Shown in pieces: positions 1 to 9,190 of a DNA stretch of 64,000 nt. The notes beneath the pieces were generated by a model. That model was not told where the DNA came from, did no database searches, and worked only from the letters and a program-made list of their open reading frames with translations. Position 1 is the stretch's first letter. Each line of letters begins with the position of its first letter. This stretch comes from Kofleriaceae bacterium (GTDB lineage Bacteria > Myxococcota_A > Polyangia > Haliangiales > Haliangiaceae), in contig JAGPCY010000013.1 in the NCBI GenBank assembly GCA_018057825.1, positions 124,001-188,000 on the forward strand. Reading direction: 5' to 3'. Made by a program: the position numbers and the translations under genes.

Positions 1-547
1 CCCAGCCGGCCGGCGAGGTCGCGACCGCGGTCGCGGCCAGGTTGTCGGTGGAGTGACGGAGCTGATACGAGACTGGCGCGCCGCTGACTGGGAGGAACGT
101 CAAGAGCGCGCGATCGGGCTCGCCGACCGGGACCCCGGTGCGTGAGGTCCCGACCGCGAGCATGCTGGCGCCGTCGCTGGCGGCGGAGACCAGGAGCTCG
201 CCGCCGGTGCCGCCGATCCGCCAGGCCTCGTTCGTGGTCGCGCCGGTCCGCCGGATGATGAGGCCGTCGAGGGCGTCGACGGCGCGCGCGACCCCGGCGA
301 GCGCCCGATTGGAGCCGAGCTGGACCGCCGCCTGCGGCTCGAGGGTCCAGCCGACGGCCGACATCACGCGAGCGCCGCCGGGGTTGGTGCCGATCGCCGG
401 GCCACAGGTCGGGACGGCGTCGCTCGGGTCGGCGTCGGTCGGGTCGGCGTCGGTCGGGTCGGCGTCCGTGCGGCCGGTCAGCGGGTCGAGGCCGAAGATC
501 GGATTGCAGCCGATGGTGGCCAGCGCGAGCGAGACGACGAGCCGCAC
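1..547 (-). CDS. Predicted lipoprotein, partial (3' end beyond window)
   Basis: The frame is open from a GTG at 547 to the window edge, so the C-terminus is missing (about 182 residues seen). The N-terminus is a short hydrophobic signal (VRLVVSLALATIGC) with a lipobox-like Cys at residue 14, then CNPIFGLDPLTG, a start typical of myxobacterial exported lipoproteins. A short TDADP repeat (three tandem copies, 15-bp DNA repeats near 418-470) forms an Asp-rich linker. The remainder looks like a secreted beta-rich domain (EAWRIGGTGGELLVSAASDG). No family was recognised. It is divergent from the operon at 679 and shares its upstream region. The start was chosen as the only one that gives a signal peptide. 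Confidence 0.6.
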   Translation of the reverse strand, partial: MRLVVSLALATIGCNPIFGLDPLTGRTDADPTDADPTDADPSDAVPTCGPAIGTNPGGARVMSAVGWTLEPQAAVQLGSNRALAGVARAVDALDGLIIRRTGATTNEAWRIGGTGGELLVSAASDGASMLAVGTSRTGVPVGEPDRALLTFLPVSGAPVSYQLRHSTDNLAATAVATSPAGW

Positions 548-620
548 GTTCGCTCGACGATACCCCAGACGCCGGGGCGCGTCAGCGGCCGCGGTCGGAC
601 CGGGTCGGCTGGCCTGATAG

Positions 621-637
621 TTAGTTCGACGAACGAA
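621..637. promoter_or_regulatory. 17-bp near-perfect palindrome, candidate MarR operator
   Basis: TTAGTTCGACGAACGAA has seven of eight arm pairs matched around a central A, with a perfect GTTCG/CGAAC core at 624-634. It lies in the 131-bp divergent spacer between the genes at 547 and 679. MarR dimers typically bind AT-leaning palindromes of about this length, and a MarR gene lies inside the operon starting at 679, so autoregulation is plausible. Binding is inferred. Confidence 0.4.
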
Positions 638-678
638 TTTGATGGACGACCCGGGCCCGGTCGCGGTACCCGAGCGGC

Positions 679-2325
679 ATGCGCAGCTACCTCCTGGTCA
701 GCCTCGGTCTCGGCGCCGCCCTCGCGTGCGGCGACGGCGGCCGCACCACCGTCGACGCGCCGGTCGCCGACGCGCCGGTCACCGACGCCGCCACCATCGA
801 CGCCGCCCCCGGGCCCGGCGTCGGCCAGCTCACCACCCGGGCCGCGGACGCGGTGTGCGCGGCGCTGTTTCGCTGTTGCGACGACGATCTCGTCACCTAC
901 TTCGCGCCCTTCGCCGCCGACGAGCGCCTGGCGGCGTTCGCGCCGCGCCTGCCGCCGCGGGCCAGCCTCGACGAGGCCGGTTGCCGCGCGGTGGTGCGCG
1001 AGATGTTCGACGTCGCGCCCTTCGCCGACTGGGTGCGCGAGGTCCAGGCCGGCCGGGTCGACTACCTGCCGAGCCAGACCGACGCCTGTGTCGCCGAGCT
1101 GTCCGCGGCGGCGTGCGGCGCGCCGGCCCGGGCCGCGCTCTACGACTCGACGTGCTTCGCCTACGCCGCGCCGGCCGGCGGCGACGAGCAACGGCGGATG
1201 TTCGCCCGCACCGCGACCGCGGGCGCCGCCTGTGGGCCGATCCGCGACGGCATCGGCGCCACCTTCTACGGCACCTGCGATCCGACGGCAGCGTTTTGCT
1301 GCTACCAGGCGGCGGGCGCGACGGGTTGCCAGTTCCCCTTCGGCTCCGGCGGCGTGCCGCGCCCCGGGACGTGCCAGGCGGTGGCGGCGGTCGGTCAGGC
1401 CTGCTCGGCCGCGTTGCCGCTACAGCTCTGCGCCACCGGCAGCGACTGCGACGCCGCGACCGATCGCTGCCGGCCGCCGGCCACCGCGCCGCTGGCCAAC
1501 GGCCAGGCCTGCGCCGATGACGCCTTCAACCTGCTGGGCGAGTGCGCCGACGGTTGGTGCGACGTCCTCGGCAGCAAGCGCTGCGAGCCGCGGCGCGCCG
1601 ACGGCGCGGCCTGCAGCGGCGGCGACGAGTGCGGGTCGGGTTACTGCCAGGGCACCTGCCAGGCCAACCCGGTGTGCGCGGCGACCGGCCCTGGACCTGA
1701 CGCCGGCATGCCCGACGCCGCGATGGCGCTCGACGCTGGCGCCGCCGACGCCGCGATGCCGACCGACGCCGCGACCGCCACCGACGCTGCGATCGCCACC
1801 GACGCCGCCGCCGGCGACGGCGAGCGGTGCGCCACCGCCCTCGACCTGCTCTCGTCCTCGAGCCCGTCGCCGCTGGCCACCTACACCCACCGGGTCGCGA
1901 CCAGCTTCGGCGCCAGCGACGACTACAACCCGCTGACCAGCGCCGGTCGGCCGCCGGCCTGCTCCGTGGTCTACGACGCCCGCGGCCGCGAGCGGGTGTT
2001 CTCGATCACGTTGGTGCCGGGCGATCGCCTGCGCCTGCGCGCCGAGCTGGCCGACGGACGCCAGGTCGGGATGTATCTCCTCGACACCTGCCCCGAGGGG
2101 AGCTGGCCCGACTTCGACGGCACCGGCGCGTGTGGTGGCAACGAGTACAACGTCGGCTTCTGCGGCGTGGCGTCGGGCTGCGACCCCGCGGTCCTCGACG
2201 TCCGCTACCCGACCAGCCTGGGCGGTGTGCCGACCACGACCGCGACCTTCTGGGTGGTCGTCGATCAGATCGGCGCCGACACCTCGCCCGGCTTCATCCT
2301 CGACTGGCAGCGGATCTCGCCGTGA
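679..2325 (+). CDS. Cys-rich predicted lipoprotein with Asp/Ala linker
   Basis: A 548-residue exported protein. The signal peptide runs to about residue 16 with a lipobox-like LAC at Cys17. Residues 50-330 are Cys-rich (many CxxxxxC spacings, e.g. CAALFRCC, GDECGSGYCQGTCQ), resembling the small disulfide modules of myxobacterial surface lipoproteins. Residues about 340-375 are a linker of repeated DAA, DAG and TDAA units. The last 170 residues form a globular domain (RVFSITLVPGDRLRLRAEL) like the beta-sandwich domains at the C-termini of such proteins. It probably sits on the outer membrane; ligand unknown. First gene of an overlapping trio with the MarR regulator (GTGA at 2322). Confidence 0.75.
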   Translation: MRSYLLVSLGLGAALACGDGGRTTVDAPVADAPVTDAATIDAAPGPGVGQLTTRAADAVCAALFRCCDDDLVTYFAPFAADERLAAFAPRLPPRASLDEAGCRAVVREMFDVAPFADWVREVQAGRVDYLPSQTDACVAELSAAACGAPARAALYDSTCFAYAAPAGGDEQRRMFARTATAGAACGPIRDGIGATFYGTCDPTAAFCCYQAAGATGCQFPFGSGGVPRPGTCQAVAAVGQACSAALPLQLCATGSDCDAATDRCRPPATAPLANGQACADDAFNLLGECADGWCDVLGSKRCEPRRADGAACSGGDECGSGYCQGTCQANPVCAATGPGPDAGMPDAAMALDAGAADAAMPTDAATATDAAIATDAAAGDGERCATALDLLSSSSPSPLATYTHRVATSFGASDDYNPLTSAGRPPACSVVYDARGRERVFSITLVPGDRLRLRAELADGRQVGMYLLDTCPEGSWPDFDGTGACGGNEYNVGFCGVASGCDPAVLDVRYPTSLGGVPTTTATFWVVVDQIGADTSPGFILDWQRISP

Positions 2326-2900
2326 CCGCCCTCGCGCCGGCCGCGGTTCCGATCGATGCTCGGCGGGTGACCGCACCGCCTGGCCCCCTCGCGCGCACCG
2401 CCGCCGTCGAGGAGGCCATCGTCCTCGCCTTGTTCGACCTCGCCAACCAACTGGTCCGGCGCGGCGACGCGCTGGCCGCCACTGCCGGGCTCACGACCCA
2501 GCAGTGGCTGGTGCTCTTGCAGATCTCGGGCGATCCCAACTTCCGCGATCCGGCGGGCCAGGCCGGCGCGCCGTTGCCGTCGGAGATCGCCCGGGCGCGC
2601 GGCGTCACCCGGGCCACGGTCAGCGCGGTGATCGCCGCGCTCAAGCGCCGCGGCCTGATCCAGGAACAGGTCGACGACGCCGACGGCCGGCGGCGGCGCC
2701 TCGCGGTCACCGCCGCCGGTCATGCGGTGATCGAGCAGATCCAGCCGCTGCGGCGGGCCGCCAACCGCCGGCTCCTGGCCGGCCTCGATCGCGACCAGCG
2801 GCGGGCCCTCCTGCGCGGGCTCGAGTCCTGTCTCGACGTCCTGTGGGGGCGCCCGGTGGCGGCGCCGCGCGCGCCACGCCGTCGGCGAGCCGGGACGTGA
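2322..2900 (+). CDS. MarR-family transcriptional regulator
   Basis: A 192-residue winged-helix protein. The recognition region ARGVTRATVSAVIAALKRRGLI and the wing DDADGRRRRLAVTAAG are typical of MarR (residues about 80-135), with dimerising helices at both ends (LFDLANQLVRRGD; LLRGLESCLDVLW). The GTG start overlaps the preceding stop (GTGA); an in-frame GTG at 2367 is an alternative that removes a non-conserved 15-residue leader. MarR proteins are usually ligand-releasable repressors. Likely targets are its own operon and the divergent gene, through the palindrome at 621-637. The ligand is not evident. Confidence 0.85.
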   Translation: MTALAPAAVPIDARRVTAPPGPLARTAAVEEAIVLALFDLANQLVRRGDALAATAGLTTQQWLVLLQISGDPNFRDPAGQAGAPLPSEIARARGVTRATVSAVIAALKRRGLIQEQVDDADGRRRRLAVTAAGHAVIEQIQPLRRAANRRLLAGLDRDQRRALLRGLESCLDVLWGRPVAAPRAPRRRRAGT

Positions 2901-3775
2901 GCGCGCGCGCGGCCGTGATCGCGGTCGGCCTGGCGGCGGCGTGCGCGACCGCCTCGGCGCCGCGCCTCGTGGTTCCGCCGTCGACCCGGCCGATCACCGT
3001 CGACGAGCTGGTCCGGTTGCGGTGCGCCCACGACGGTCGCCAGGTCCTCACCACCTGGACCGGTACGGTCTACGGCTACCCGGCTGGCGACGCGCCGGTG
3101 GCGCTGTTCGACGTGGTCGGGCTCAACGTCGCGCGCTGCGTCCGCCACGACGGCGCCTGGCACCTGACCTCGCGCGAGCTCATGTACTACCTGGCGCCGG
3201 GCGGCGAGCGCCCCCTCGAGCGCTGGCGCAACCCGTGGACCGACGTCGAGGTGCCGGTGGTCCACGTCGCCAACCACCTGGTCCAGGCCCGGCTCGCCGG
3301 CGGCGCGCCGCTCACCGTCGCCGACGGCCGTGCCACGGTCGCCATCGACGTGCCGTTGTTCTACCCCAACCCGCTGGCCGCCGATCCCGCCGGCGGTGGG
3401 CCGACCTACCAGGGCGGCGAGTTCTTCGTTCTGGGCGCGCCGGCCGCGGAGCTTGCGGCCGGCCCGTCGGTGGCGAGCCTCGACCTGGTCTGGCACCGCG
3501 TCGGGCCGTGGTTGCCGTGGATGGGGCAGGGCGATCGCCCGGGCTACCTCCTGTACCGCGCGACCGGCCGCAAGGTCGGAGGTCTCGACGAGCTGCCCGG
3601 GTTCTTCGCCGCCGAGCTCGAGCGGCTGCCGCGCTTTCGCGCCGCGCCGACCTGCGTCGTCGACGAGCGCAACGTCACCTCGTGGACCTACTTCGCCGCG
3701 CATCGCGAGGCCTACGCCCGCGGTGAGCGCTTCCCGGTCGCGGCGCCGGTCGTCGACGAGCGCTGCCGGGATTGA
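2897..3775 (+). CDS. DUF1838-family protein, probably lipid-anchored
   Basis: A 292-residue protein with a short signal peptide and a possible lipid-attachment Cys16 (GLAAAC). The body matches the DUF1838 pattern: [45 protein letters not shown] and VVHVANH in order, ending with [12 protein letters not shown]. No enzymatic activity is established for the family; the many invariant aromatic and charged positions suggest ligand binding or catalysis. It is translationally coupled to marR (GTGA at 2897) and is the last gene of the trio. The hexamer array follows directly after its stop. Family call from recognition, not from a search. Confidence 0.75.
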   Translation: MSARAAVIAVGLAAACATASAPRLVVPPSTRPITVDELVRLRCAHDGRQVLTTWTGTVYGYPAGDAPVALFDVVGLNVARCVRHDGAWHLTSRELMYYLAPGGERPLERWRNPWTDVEVPVVHVANHLVQARLAGGAPLTVADGRATVAIDVPLFYPNPLAADPAGGGPTYQGGEFFVLGAPAAELAAGPSVASLDLVWHRVGPWLPWMGQGDRPGYLLYRATGRKVGGLDELPGFFAAELERLPRFRAAPTCVVDERNVTSWTYFAAHREAYARGERFPVAAPVVDERCRD

Positions 3776-3796
3776 GGCGAGTCCGGCTCGGTGGTG

Positions 3797-3999
<203 letters not shown>

Positions 4000-4002
4000 C
4001 CC

Positions 4003-4881
4003 CTATGGCGCGCTGAGGGCTTCGATCAACCGGCGGGCGGCTGGGCCCGGGCGGACCCCGGCGCGGGTGTAGAGCCGCGGAGCGAACCGGTGCTGATGGC
4101 CGCCGACGTAGCGCACCGCGCGCAGGCGACCGGCGGCCAGGTCGTCGGCGCAGAGGTGATCGGGCAACCAGCCGTAGCCGATGCCGGCGCCGATCGCCGA
4201 GCGCTTGGCGTGGAAGTCGTTCAGGTCCACGGCGGCGCGCCGGGGCAGCCCGTCGGTCGGCAGCTCGAGGCGCGGGTCGCCGCCGCGCACGGTGAGGAGC
4301 ACGTGGCCGGCCAGCTCGTCGGCGGTGATCGTCCCGCGGCGCCGCGCCAGCGGGTGCGCGCGCGCACACACCAGGTGGGCCGTGATCGGCGGCAGCCGGG
4401 TCGCGACCAGCGGCGTCCGGCCGAGCGGCGGCACCACCGCGACCATCAGATCGGCCAGAGTGGCGTCGAACTCGGCCTCGACCCCGCCCAGGAAGGCCGA
4501 TGACACCCGCAGGCGGGTCGGCACCGCCTCGGCCACCAGGGCCCCGACCGCGCGCAGGAGCGGCGCGTCGGGCACGACGCCGTCGTAGACCACGCGCAGG
4601 TCGGGCTCCCAGCCGGTGCGCATCTCGTGGCAGGCGGCGACCAGCTCGGCCTCGACGGCCAGGAGTCGGCGGGCGTGCTCGAGGACCCGACGCCCGGCCC
4701 CGGTCAAGCGCAGCCGGTAGCCGCGGCGATCGAGCAGCGCGAGGCCGGTCTGGGCCTCGAGCTGGCCGAGCGCGTACAAGACCGCGGTGTGGCCCTTGTG
4801 GAGCTGGGCCGCCGCGCCGACCAGCGTCCCGGCGCGGTCGAGGGCGTCGAGGGCGCGGGCCCACTCGAGGGTGATGGCCAT
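4003..4881 (-). CDS. LysR-family transcriptional regulator
   Basis: A 292-residue LTTR. The N-terminal winged HTH ([20 protein letters not shown] ... [20 protein letters not shown]) is followed by a coiled linker and a periplasmic-binding-like effector domain (residues about 90-290) with [18 protein letters not shown] and HPLARR. ATG 4881 gives a standard LTTR start; ATG 4902 would add seven residues. It diverges from the homogentisate dioxygenase-like gene with an 87-bp spacer, the usual LTTR arrangement for controlling a neighbouring catabolic operon. The aromatic pathway next door (an intermediate such as homogentisate or hydroxyphenylpyruvate) is the likely effector source; this is inference. 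Confidence 0.88.
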   Translation of the reverse strand: MAITLEWARALDALDRAGTLVGAAAQLHKGHTAVLYALGQLEAQTGLALLDRRGYRLRLTGAGRRVLEHARRLLAVEAELVAACHEMRTGWEPDLRVVYDGVVPDAPLLRAVGALVAEAVPTRLRVSSAFLGGVEAEFDATLADLMVAVVPPLGRTPLVATRLPPITAHLVCARAHPLARRRGTITADELAGHVLLTVRGGDPRLELPTDGLPRRAAVDLNDFHAKRSAIGAGIGYGWLPDHLCADDLAAGRLRAVRYVGGHQHRFAPRLYTRAGVRPGPAARRLIEALSAP

Positions 4882-4890
4882 GGGGCCGGC

Positions 4891-4924
4891 GACATTGTTC
4901 ATGGCGATGACATTGTAGTGCAGA
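4891..4924. promoter_or_regulatory. Direct repeat GACATTGT in the LysR/dioxygenase spacer
   Basis: GACATTGT occurs at 4891-4898 and again at 4909-4916, 18 bp apart, followed by a locally AT-rich stretch, within a region otherwise very rich in GC. Two same-face half-sites next to the divergent starts fit an LTTR recognition/activation site pair. If the LysR start is 4902 rather than 4881, the first copy lies inside its coding region. Confidence 0.35.
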
Positions 4925-4968
4925 ACTTTGTGCTTTCCTTCCCAAGGCCGGGTTGCCAACGTCCGGCC

Positions 4969-6078
4969 ATGGACATCCCCTACATCCGCGGTCAGGTCGC
5001 CGCCCAGGCCCACGTCGCCGTCCCCGAGGGCACGGTCGAGGAGGAGTTCGCGCGCGACGGCTTCTTCGGGCAGTACGCCCACCTCTACCGCACGCACCCG
5101 CCGGTGGCGTGGACCCGGATCGAGGGGCCGCTGCGGCCGCGGGCCTACGACCTGCGCGAGCTGACCCCGGGCGCCGACTACCTGTCGGCGCGCCACGTCG
5201 TCCTCGAGAACGCCGACGTCAAGATCCGTTACGCCACCCTGACCGCGGCGGCGCCGTACCTGTTCCGCAACGCCGACGCCGACGAGCTGTTGTTCGTCCA
5301 CGGCGGCGCCGGGCGGCTCGAGACCGACTTCGGGACGATGGCGTACCGGAGCGGCGACTACCTGCTCATCCCGCGCGGCACCGTCCACCGCCTGGCGCCG
5401 ACCTCGCCGACCAAGCTCCTGGTGGTCGAGGCCGCCAGCGAGATCGGCTTCCCCGATCGCGGCATGCTCGGCCAGCACGCGCTGTTCGATCCGGCGGTGA
5501 TCGAGGTGCCGACCCCGGGCGAGGGCTCGAGCCTCACGCCCGACGAGCGCGGCGAGTACCGGGTGGTGATCCAGCGCGAGGCTGCGCTGACCTCGGTGTT
5601 CTACCGCCACGATCCGCTCGACGTGATCGGCTGGAAGGGCACGCTGGCCCCGCGGCGCCTGAACGTCGCCGACATCCGGCCGGTGATGAGCGAGCGCTAC
5701 CACCTGCCGCCGTCGGCCCACACCACCTTCGCGATGCACGGCGCGGTGGTGTGCTCGTTTCTGCCCCGCGGCCTCGAGACCGGCGATCCGCGAGCGATGA
5801 AGGTGCCCTTCTACCACTCCAACATCGACTACGACGAGGTCCTCTTCTATCACGCCGGCGACTTCTTCAGCCGCGCCGGCATCGCCCCGGGCATGGCCAC
5901 GTTCCATCCCCAGGGCATCCACCACGGCCCGCAGCCCAAGGCCGAGGCGCGGACCCGCGACCTGACCCGCACCGAGGAGGTGGCGGTGATGATCGACACC
6001 CGCCGGCCGCTCCACCCCAGCCCGGCGGCGACCACCGTCGAGCAGGTCGACTACTGGAAGTCCTGGCAGGAGAAGTGA
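4969..6078 (+). CDS. hmgA: Homogentisate 1,2-dioxygenase-family protein
   Basis: A 369-residue cupin-type dioxygenase. Homogentisate dioxygenase opens the ring of homogentisate to maleylacetoacetate using Fe(II). The C-terminal cupin holds the family signature: FYHSNIDYDEVLFYHAGDF with Glu290, then FHPQGIHHGPQ with His313, His318 and His319 as candidate iron ligands. It is shorter than the well-studied enzymes (about 430 residues), so it belongs to the short bacterial branch; substrate is supported mainly by the adjacent hppD. ATG 4969 was chosen because it follows the LysR divergent spacer and begins a conserved N-terminus (MDIPYIRGQVAAQAHV). Its stop lies one base before the hppD ATG. Confidence 0.82.
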   Translation: MDIPYIRGQVAAQAHVAVPEGTVEEEFARDGFFGQYAHLYRTHPPVAWTRIEGPLRPRAYDLRELTPGADYLSARHVVLENADVKIRYATLTAAAPYLFRNADADELLFVHGGAGRLETDFGTMAYRSGDYLLIPRGTVHRLAPTSPTKLLVVEAASEIGFPDRGMLGQHALFDPAVIEVPTPGEGSSLTPDERGEYRVVIQREAALTSVFYRHDPLDVIGWKGTLAPRRLNVADIRPVMSERYHLPPSAHTTFAMHGAVVCSFLPRGLETGDPRAMKVPFYHSNIDYDEVLFYHAGDFFSRAGIAPGMATFHPQGIHHGPQPKAEARTRDLTRTEEVAVMIDTRRPLHPSPAATTVEQVDYWKSWQEK

Positions 6079-6079
6079 C

Positions 6080-7129
6080 ATGACCGCCGCGTTCACCTCG
6101 ACCAACCCCTGTGGCCTCGACGGCATCGACTTCGTCGAGCTGGCCGGCCCCGAGCCCGACGCGCTGCACCGCCTGCTGGTCGGCTTCGGCTTCGCGCGCA
6201 CGATGCACCACCCGCGGCGCGCCATCGACCTGTACCAGCAGCACGACATCACGATGCTCCTGCATCGCGGCCCGGGCTTCGCGACGCGGTTCGCCGCCGC
6301 CCACGGCCCGGCCATCACCGGCATGGGCTGGCGGACCAGCGACGCGGCCGCCGCGGCCGCCGCCGCGGTCTCCCGGGGCGCCCGACCGGCCGACGGCGAT
6401 CTGGCGCGCGACGGTCGCCCGGTGCCGGCGGTGTTCGGCATCGGCGACAGCCTCTTGTACTTCGTCGACGGCTACCGCGCCGCCGAGCGCTGGGCCGCGT
6501 TGGGCTTCGTCGCTCATCCTCAGCCGGTGGTGGTCGCCGACAAGGGCTTCCTCGCGATCGATCACCTGACCAACAACGTCCCCAAGGGCGAGCTGGCGAC
6601 CTGGGGTCGGTTCTACCAGGACGTGTTCGGCTTCACCGAGGTCCGGTACTTCGACATCCGCGGGGTCCAGACCGGCCTGACCTCCTACGCGCTGCGCTCG
6701 CCGTGCGGCCGCTTCTGCATCCCGATCAACGAGGGCACCGAGGCCAAGAGCCAGATCAACGAGTACCTCGAGGAGTACAAGGGCCCGGGGGTCCAGCACC
6801 TGGCGTTTCTGACCGCCGACATCCTGGCGTCGCTCCGGGCGCTCGACGGCAGCGGCATCGAGACCCTCGACATCGACGCCGACTACTACGCCTCGGTGTT
6901 CGACCGCGTGCCGGGCGTGACCGAGGATCGCGGCGAGCTGGCGCGGCGCAACGTCCTGGTCGACGGCGACGCCGAGGGCTACCTGCTGCAGATCTTCACC
7001 AAGAACCTGATCGGCCCGATCTTCGTCGAGATCATCCAGCGCAAGAACCACCTGTCGTTCGGCGAAGGCAACTTCGGCGCGCTGTTCCGCTCGATCGAGC
7101 GCGATCAGGCGAAGCGCGGCTACCTGTAG
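6080..7129 (+). CDS. hppD: 4-hydroxyphenylpyruvate dioxygenase
   Basis: A 349-residue enzyme converting 4-hydroxyphenylpyruvate to homogentisate, the substrate of the preceding gene product. It is a two-domain vicinal-oxygen-chelate fold: the N-terminal half is structural and the C-terminal half catalytic. The three iron ligands are all visible: His162 (IDHLTNNV), His240 (VQHLAFLT) and Glu317 (FVEIIQRK), followed by the C-terminal helix motif FGEGNFGALFRSIE. Length and spacing match bacterial HPPDs. It forms a two-gene operon with the homogentisate dioxygenase-like gene, probably controlled by the divergent LysR protein. The CTCGGTCTC array begins about 20 bases after its stop. Confidence 0.95.
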   Translation: MTAAFTSTNPCGLDGIDFVELAGPEPDALHRLLVGFGFARTMHHPRRAIDLYQQHDITMLLHRGPGFATRFAAAHGPAITGMGWRTSDAAAAAAAAVSRGARPADGDLARDGRPVPAVFGIGDSLLYFVDGYRAAERWAALGFVAHPQPVVVADKGFLAIDHLTNNVPKGELATWGRFYQDVFGFTEVRYFDIRGVQTGLTSYALRSPCGRFCIPINEGTEAKSQINEYLEEYKGPGVQHLAFLTADILASLRALDGSGIETLDIDADYYASVFDRVPGVTEDRGELARRNVLVDGDAEGYLLQIFTKNLIGPIFVEIIQRKNHLSFGEGNFGALFRSIERDQAKRGYL

Positions 7130-7150
7130 CGCCTCCGCGCTCCGCGTCCG

Positions 7151-7340
7151 CCTCGGCCTCGGTCTCGGTCTCCGCCTCGGTCTCGGTCTCCGCCTCGGTC
7201 TCCGCCTCGGTCTCTGCCTCGGTCTCGGTCTCTGCCTCGGTCTCGGCCTCGGCCTCGGTCTCGGCCTCGGTCTCGGTCTCGGTCTCCGCCTCGGTCTCGG
7301 CCTCGGCCTCGGTCTCGGCCTCCGCCTCCGTCTCCGCCTC
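7151..7340. repeat. CTCGGTCTC/CTCCGC hexanucleotide array, right copy
   Basis: About 32 hexamers of CTCGGT, CTCGGC and CTCCGC lie between hppD and the nitronate monooxygenase gene. On the minus strand they read GACCGAGACC, i.e. the inverted counterpart of the array at 3797-3999. The array is open in the frame of the downstream oxygenase (Ser-Val/Ser-Ala dipeptides), but the gene has its own ATG beyond it. Confidence 0.95.
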
Positions 7341-7377
7341 GCGACGCCGTCCCTCGACTCGTGGCATGGTCCCCTCG

Positions 7378-8325
7378 ATGTCCTGGTCGTCCCTGGTCGC
7401 CCGCCTGCGCTTGCCGGTCATCGGCTCGCCGCTGTTCATCATCTCCAACCCCGAGCTGGTGATCGCCCAGTGCACCGCCGGCGTGATCGGCGCCTTCCCG
7501 GCGCTCAACGCCCGGCCGCCGGAGCTCCTCGACACCTGGCTCAGCCAGATCGCCGCGGCCTGTGCCGCCCACGACGCCGCCCAACCCGAGGCGCCGGCGG
7601 CGCCGTTCGCGGTCAACCAGATCGTCCATCGCTCGAACCCGCGCCTCGAGCACGACCTCGAGGTGTGCGAGCGCCACCGGGTGCCGATCGTGATCACCTC
7701 GCTGGGCGCCCGCGAGGACGTGAACGCCCGCGTCCACGGCTGGGGCGGCGTGGTCCTCCACGACATCATCAACGTCACGCACGCCAAGAAGGCGCTCGAC
7801 AAGGGCGCCGACGGCCTCATCGCCGTGTGCACCGGCGCCGGCGGCCACGCCGGCACGCTGTCGCCGTTCGCGCTGGTCGAGGAGATCCGCCAGTTCTTCG
7901 CCGGGCCCCTGGTGCTGGCCGGCGCGATCGCCACCGGGCGCGGGATCCTGGCGGCTCGGGCCCTGGGCGCCGACCTGGCCTACGTCGGCTCGGCCTTCAT
8001 CGCCACTCGCGAGGCCAACGCCGCCGCCGCCTACAAGCAGGCGATCGTCGACGGCAACGCCGCCGACATCGTCTACACCAACCTCTTCACCGGCGTGCAC
8101 GGCAACTACCTGCGGCCGTCGATCGTCGCCGCCGGCCTCGACCCCGACGCGCTGCCGGCCAGCGATCCGTCGAAGATGGACTTCGGCGGCGCCGGGGCCA
8201 AGGCGTGGAAGGACATCTGGGGTTGCGGCCAGGGCATCGGCGCGATCGACGCGGTGGTCCCGGCCGGTGAGCTGGTGGCGCGCCTGCGCCGCGAGTACGA
8301 CGCGGCCCGCGCCGCGCTGGCCTGA
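7378..8325 (+). CDS. Nitronate monooxygenase (2-nitropropane dioxygenase family)
   Basis: A 315-residue FMN-dependent TIM-barrel enzyme that oxidises alkyl nitronates. It starts with LRLPVIGSPLFIISNPELV and has the FMN-phosphate/active-site segment CTGAGGHAGT with His157, then LAGAIATGRGILAARALGADLAYVGSAF, the second phosphate-binding region. The C-terminal WGCGQGIGAIDAVVPAGELV is also usual. ATG 7378 gives the conventional N-terminus; ATG 7366 would add four residues. It is co-oriented with hppD but separated by the repeat array, so it may be a separate transcription unit. The true substrate is often not nitronate in this family. Confidence 0.88.
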   Translation: MSWSSLVARLRLPVIGSPLFIISNPELVIAQCTAGVIGAFPALNARPPELLDTWLSQIAAACAAHDAAQPEAPAAPFAVNQIVHRSNPRLEHDLEVCERHRVPIVITSLGAREDVNARVHGWGGVVLHDIINVTHAKKALDKGADGLIAVCTGAGGHAGTLSPFALVEEIRQFFAGPLVLAGAIATGRGILAARALGADLAYVGSAFIATREANAAAAYKQAIVDGNAADIVYTNLFTGVHGNYLRPSIVAAGLDPDALPASDPSKMDFGGAGAKAWKDIWGCGQGIGAIDAVVPAGELVARLRREYDAARAALA

Positions 8326-8372
8326 GCGTGCGCTAGAACGCCTCACACGTCCGCGTCTCGCGACGGCGTGCG

Positions 8373-9134
8373 CTACAGCGCGAACGACGCGGCGCCGAGG
8401 GGGACCAGGACCGTCGAGCGCTCGGCGCACCCCGGATCGGCGACGATGCACATCTCGTCGCGGCCGATCGCGCCGACGCCGAGGTCGAGTTGCCAGAAGC
8501 TCCGGCGGTAGCGTCCGCCCAGGTAGCTGACGTCCTGGGGGAGCTCGATCGACCAGTCGCTGGGGCGGCGCAGCGCCCGCTGGTACTCGACCACCAGCCG
8601 GGCCCGCTGCCCGACCGACAGCCCGCCACCGAGCGCGATCGGGCCGAGCCCATCCGCGGTCTGGGTCAGGTGGGCGCCGGCGTTGACCAGGACCCAGCAC
8701 TGGCGATCGAGGCACGCGGTGATCGCGGCGCCGCCGACCCCGAACAGCTCGTGCGACCCCGACGGGCCCACGCCGACGCCGAGGGTGAGCGCCGCGGCCA
8801 GGCGCGGCCGCTGGAGCACGCCGAGCTTGAGCTGACCGTACCCGCCGACGCTGCCGTCATCGCCGGGGGCGACCATCGCGCCGGCCATGAGCTCGAGGCG
8901 CTCGGTCACGCCGTGGCGGAACCCGAGCTCGAACAGCCGCCAGGTCACCCGGGTGGCGGCGGCCGGGGTCAGGACCGCGGTGTCGGCGAGGAACAGCCGG
9001 CCCGACAGGCTGTCGGCCCGCGGCGCGGTGAGCTCGACGGGCGCGGCGGCCTCGACCGCGGGCGCGGGCTGCGCGTCCGCCCCGGCGGCGAGGGCCCCTA
9101 CCACCATCACGGAGATCCAGCGCGACTTCGCCAT
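8373..9134 (-). CDS. Predicted outer-membrane beta-barrel-like protein
   Basis: A 253-residue protein with a clear Sec signal ([21 protein letters not shown]) and no lipobox. The mature part alternates Gly/aromatic and hydrophobic strands ([37 protein letters not shown]) as in outer-membrane or periplasmic beta-barrel proteins, and contains three to four Cys ([15 protein letters not shown]) that could form disulfides. No named family was recognised. It converges on the nitronate monooxygenase gene and lies 56 bp downstream of the lipoprotein gene at 9191-9883 on the same strand. Confidence 0.65.
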   Translation of the reverse strand: MAKSRWISVMVVGALAAGADAQPAPAVEAAAPVELTAPRADSLSGRLFLADTAVLTPAAATRVTWRLFELGFRHGVTERLELMAGAMVAPGDDGSVGGYGQLKLGVLQRPRLAAALTLGVGVGPSGSHELFGVGGAAITACLDRQCWVLVNAGAHLTQTADGLGPIALGGGLSVGQRARLVVEYQRALRRPSDWSIELPQDVSYLGGRYRRSFWQLDLGVGAIGRDEMCIVADPGCAERSTVLVPLGAASFAL

Positions 9135-9190
9135 CGCTCAAGCATAGCGCCGCGCGGGCGGCCGGTGCACGCGATCGGCGTCACAGTGAG

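Noticed and set aside
4003-6441. 812-codon minus-strand frame including LysR
   Set aside because: Only the part from 4881/4902 is LysR; the remainder is antisense to the dioxygenase genes.
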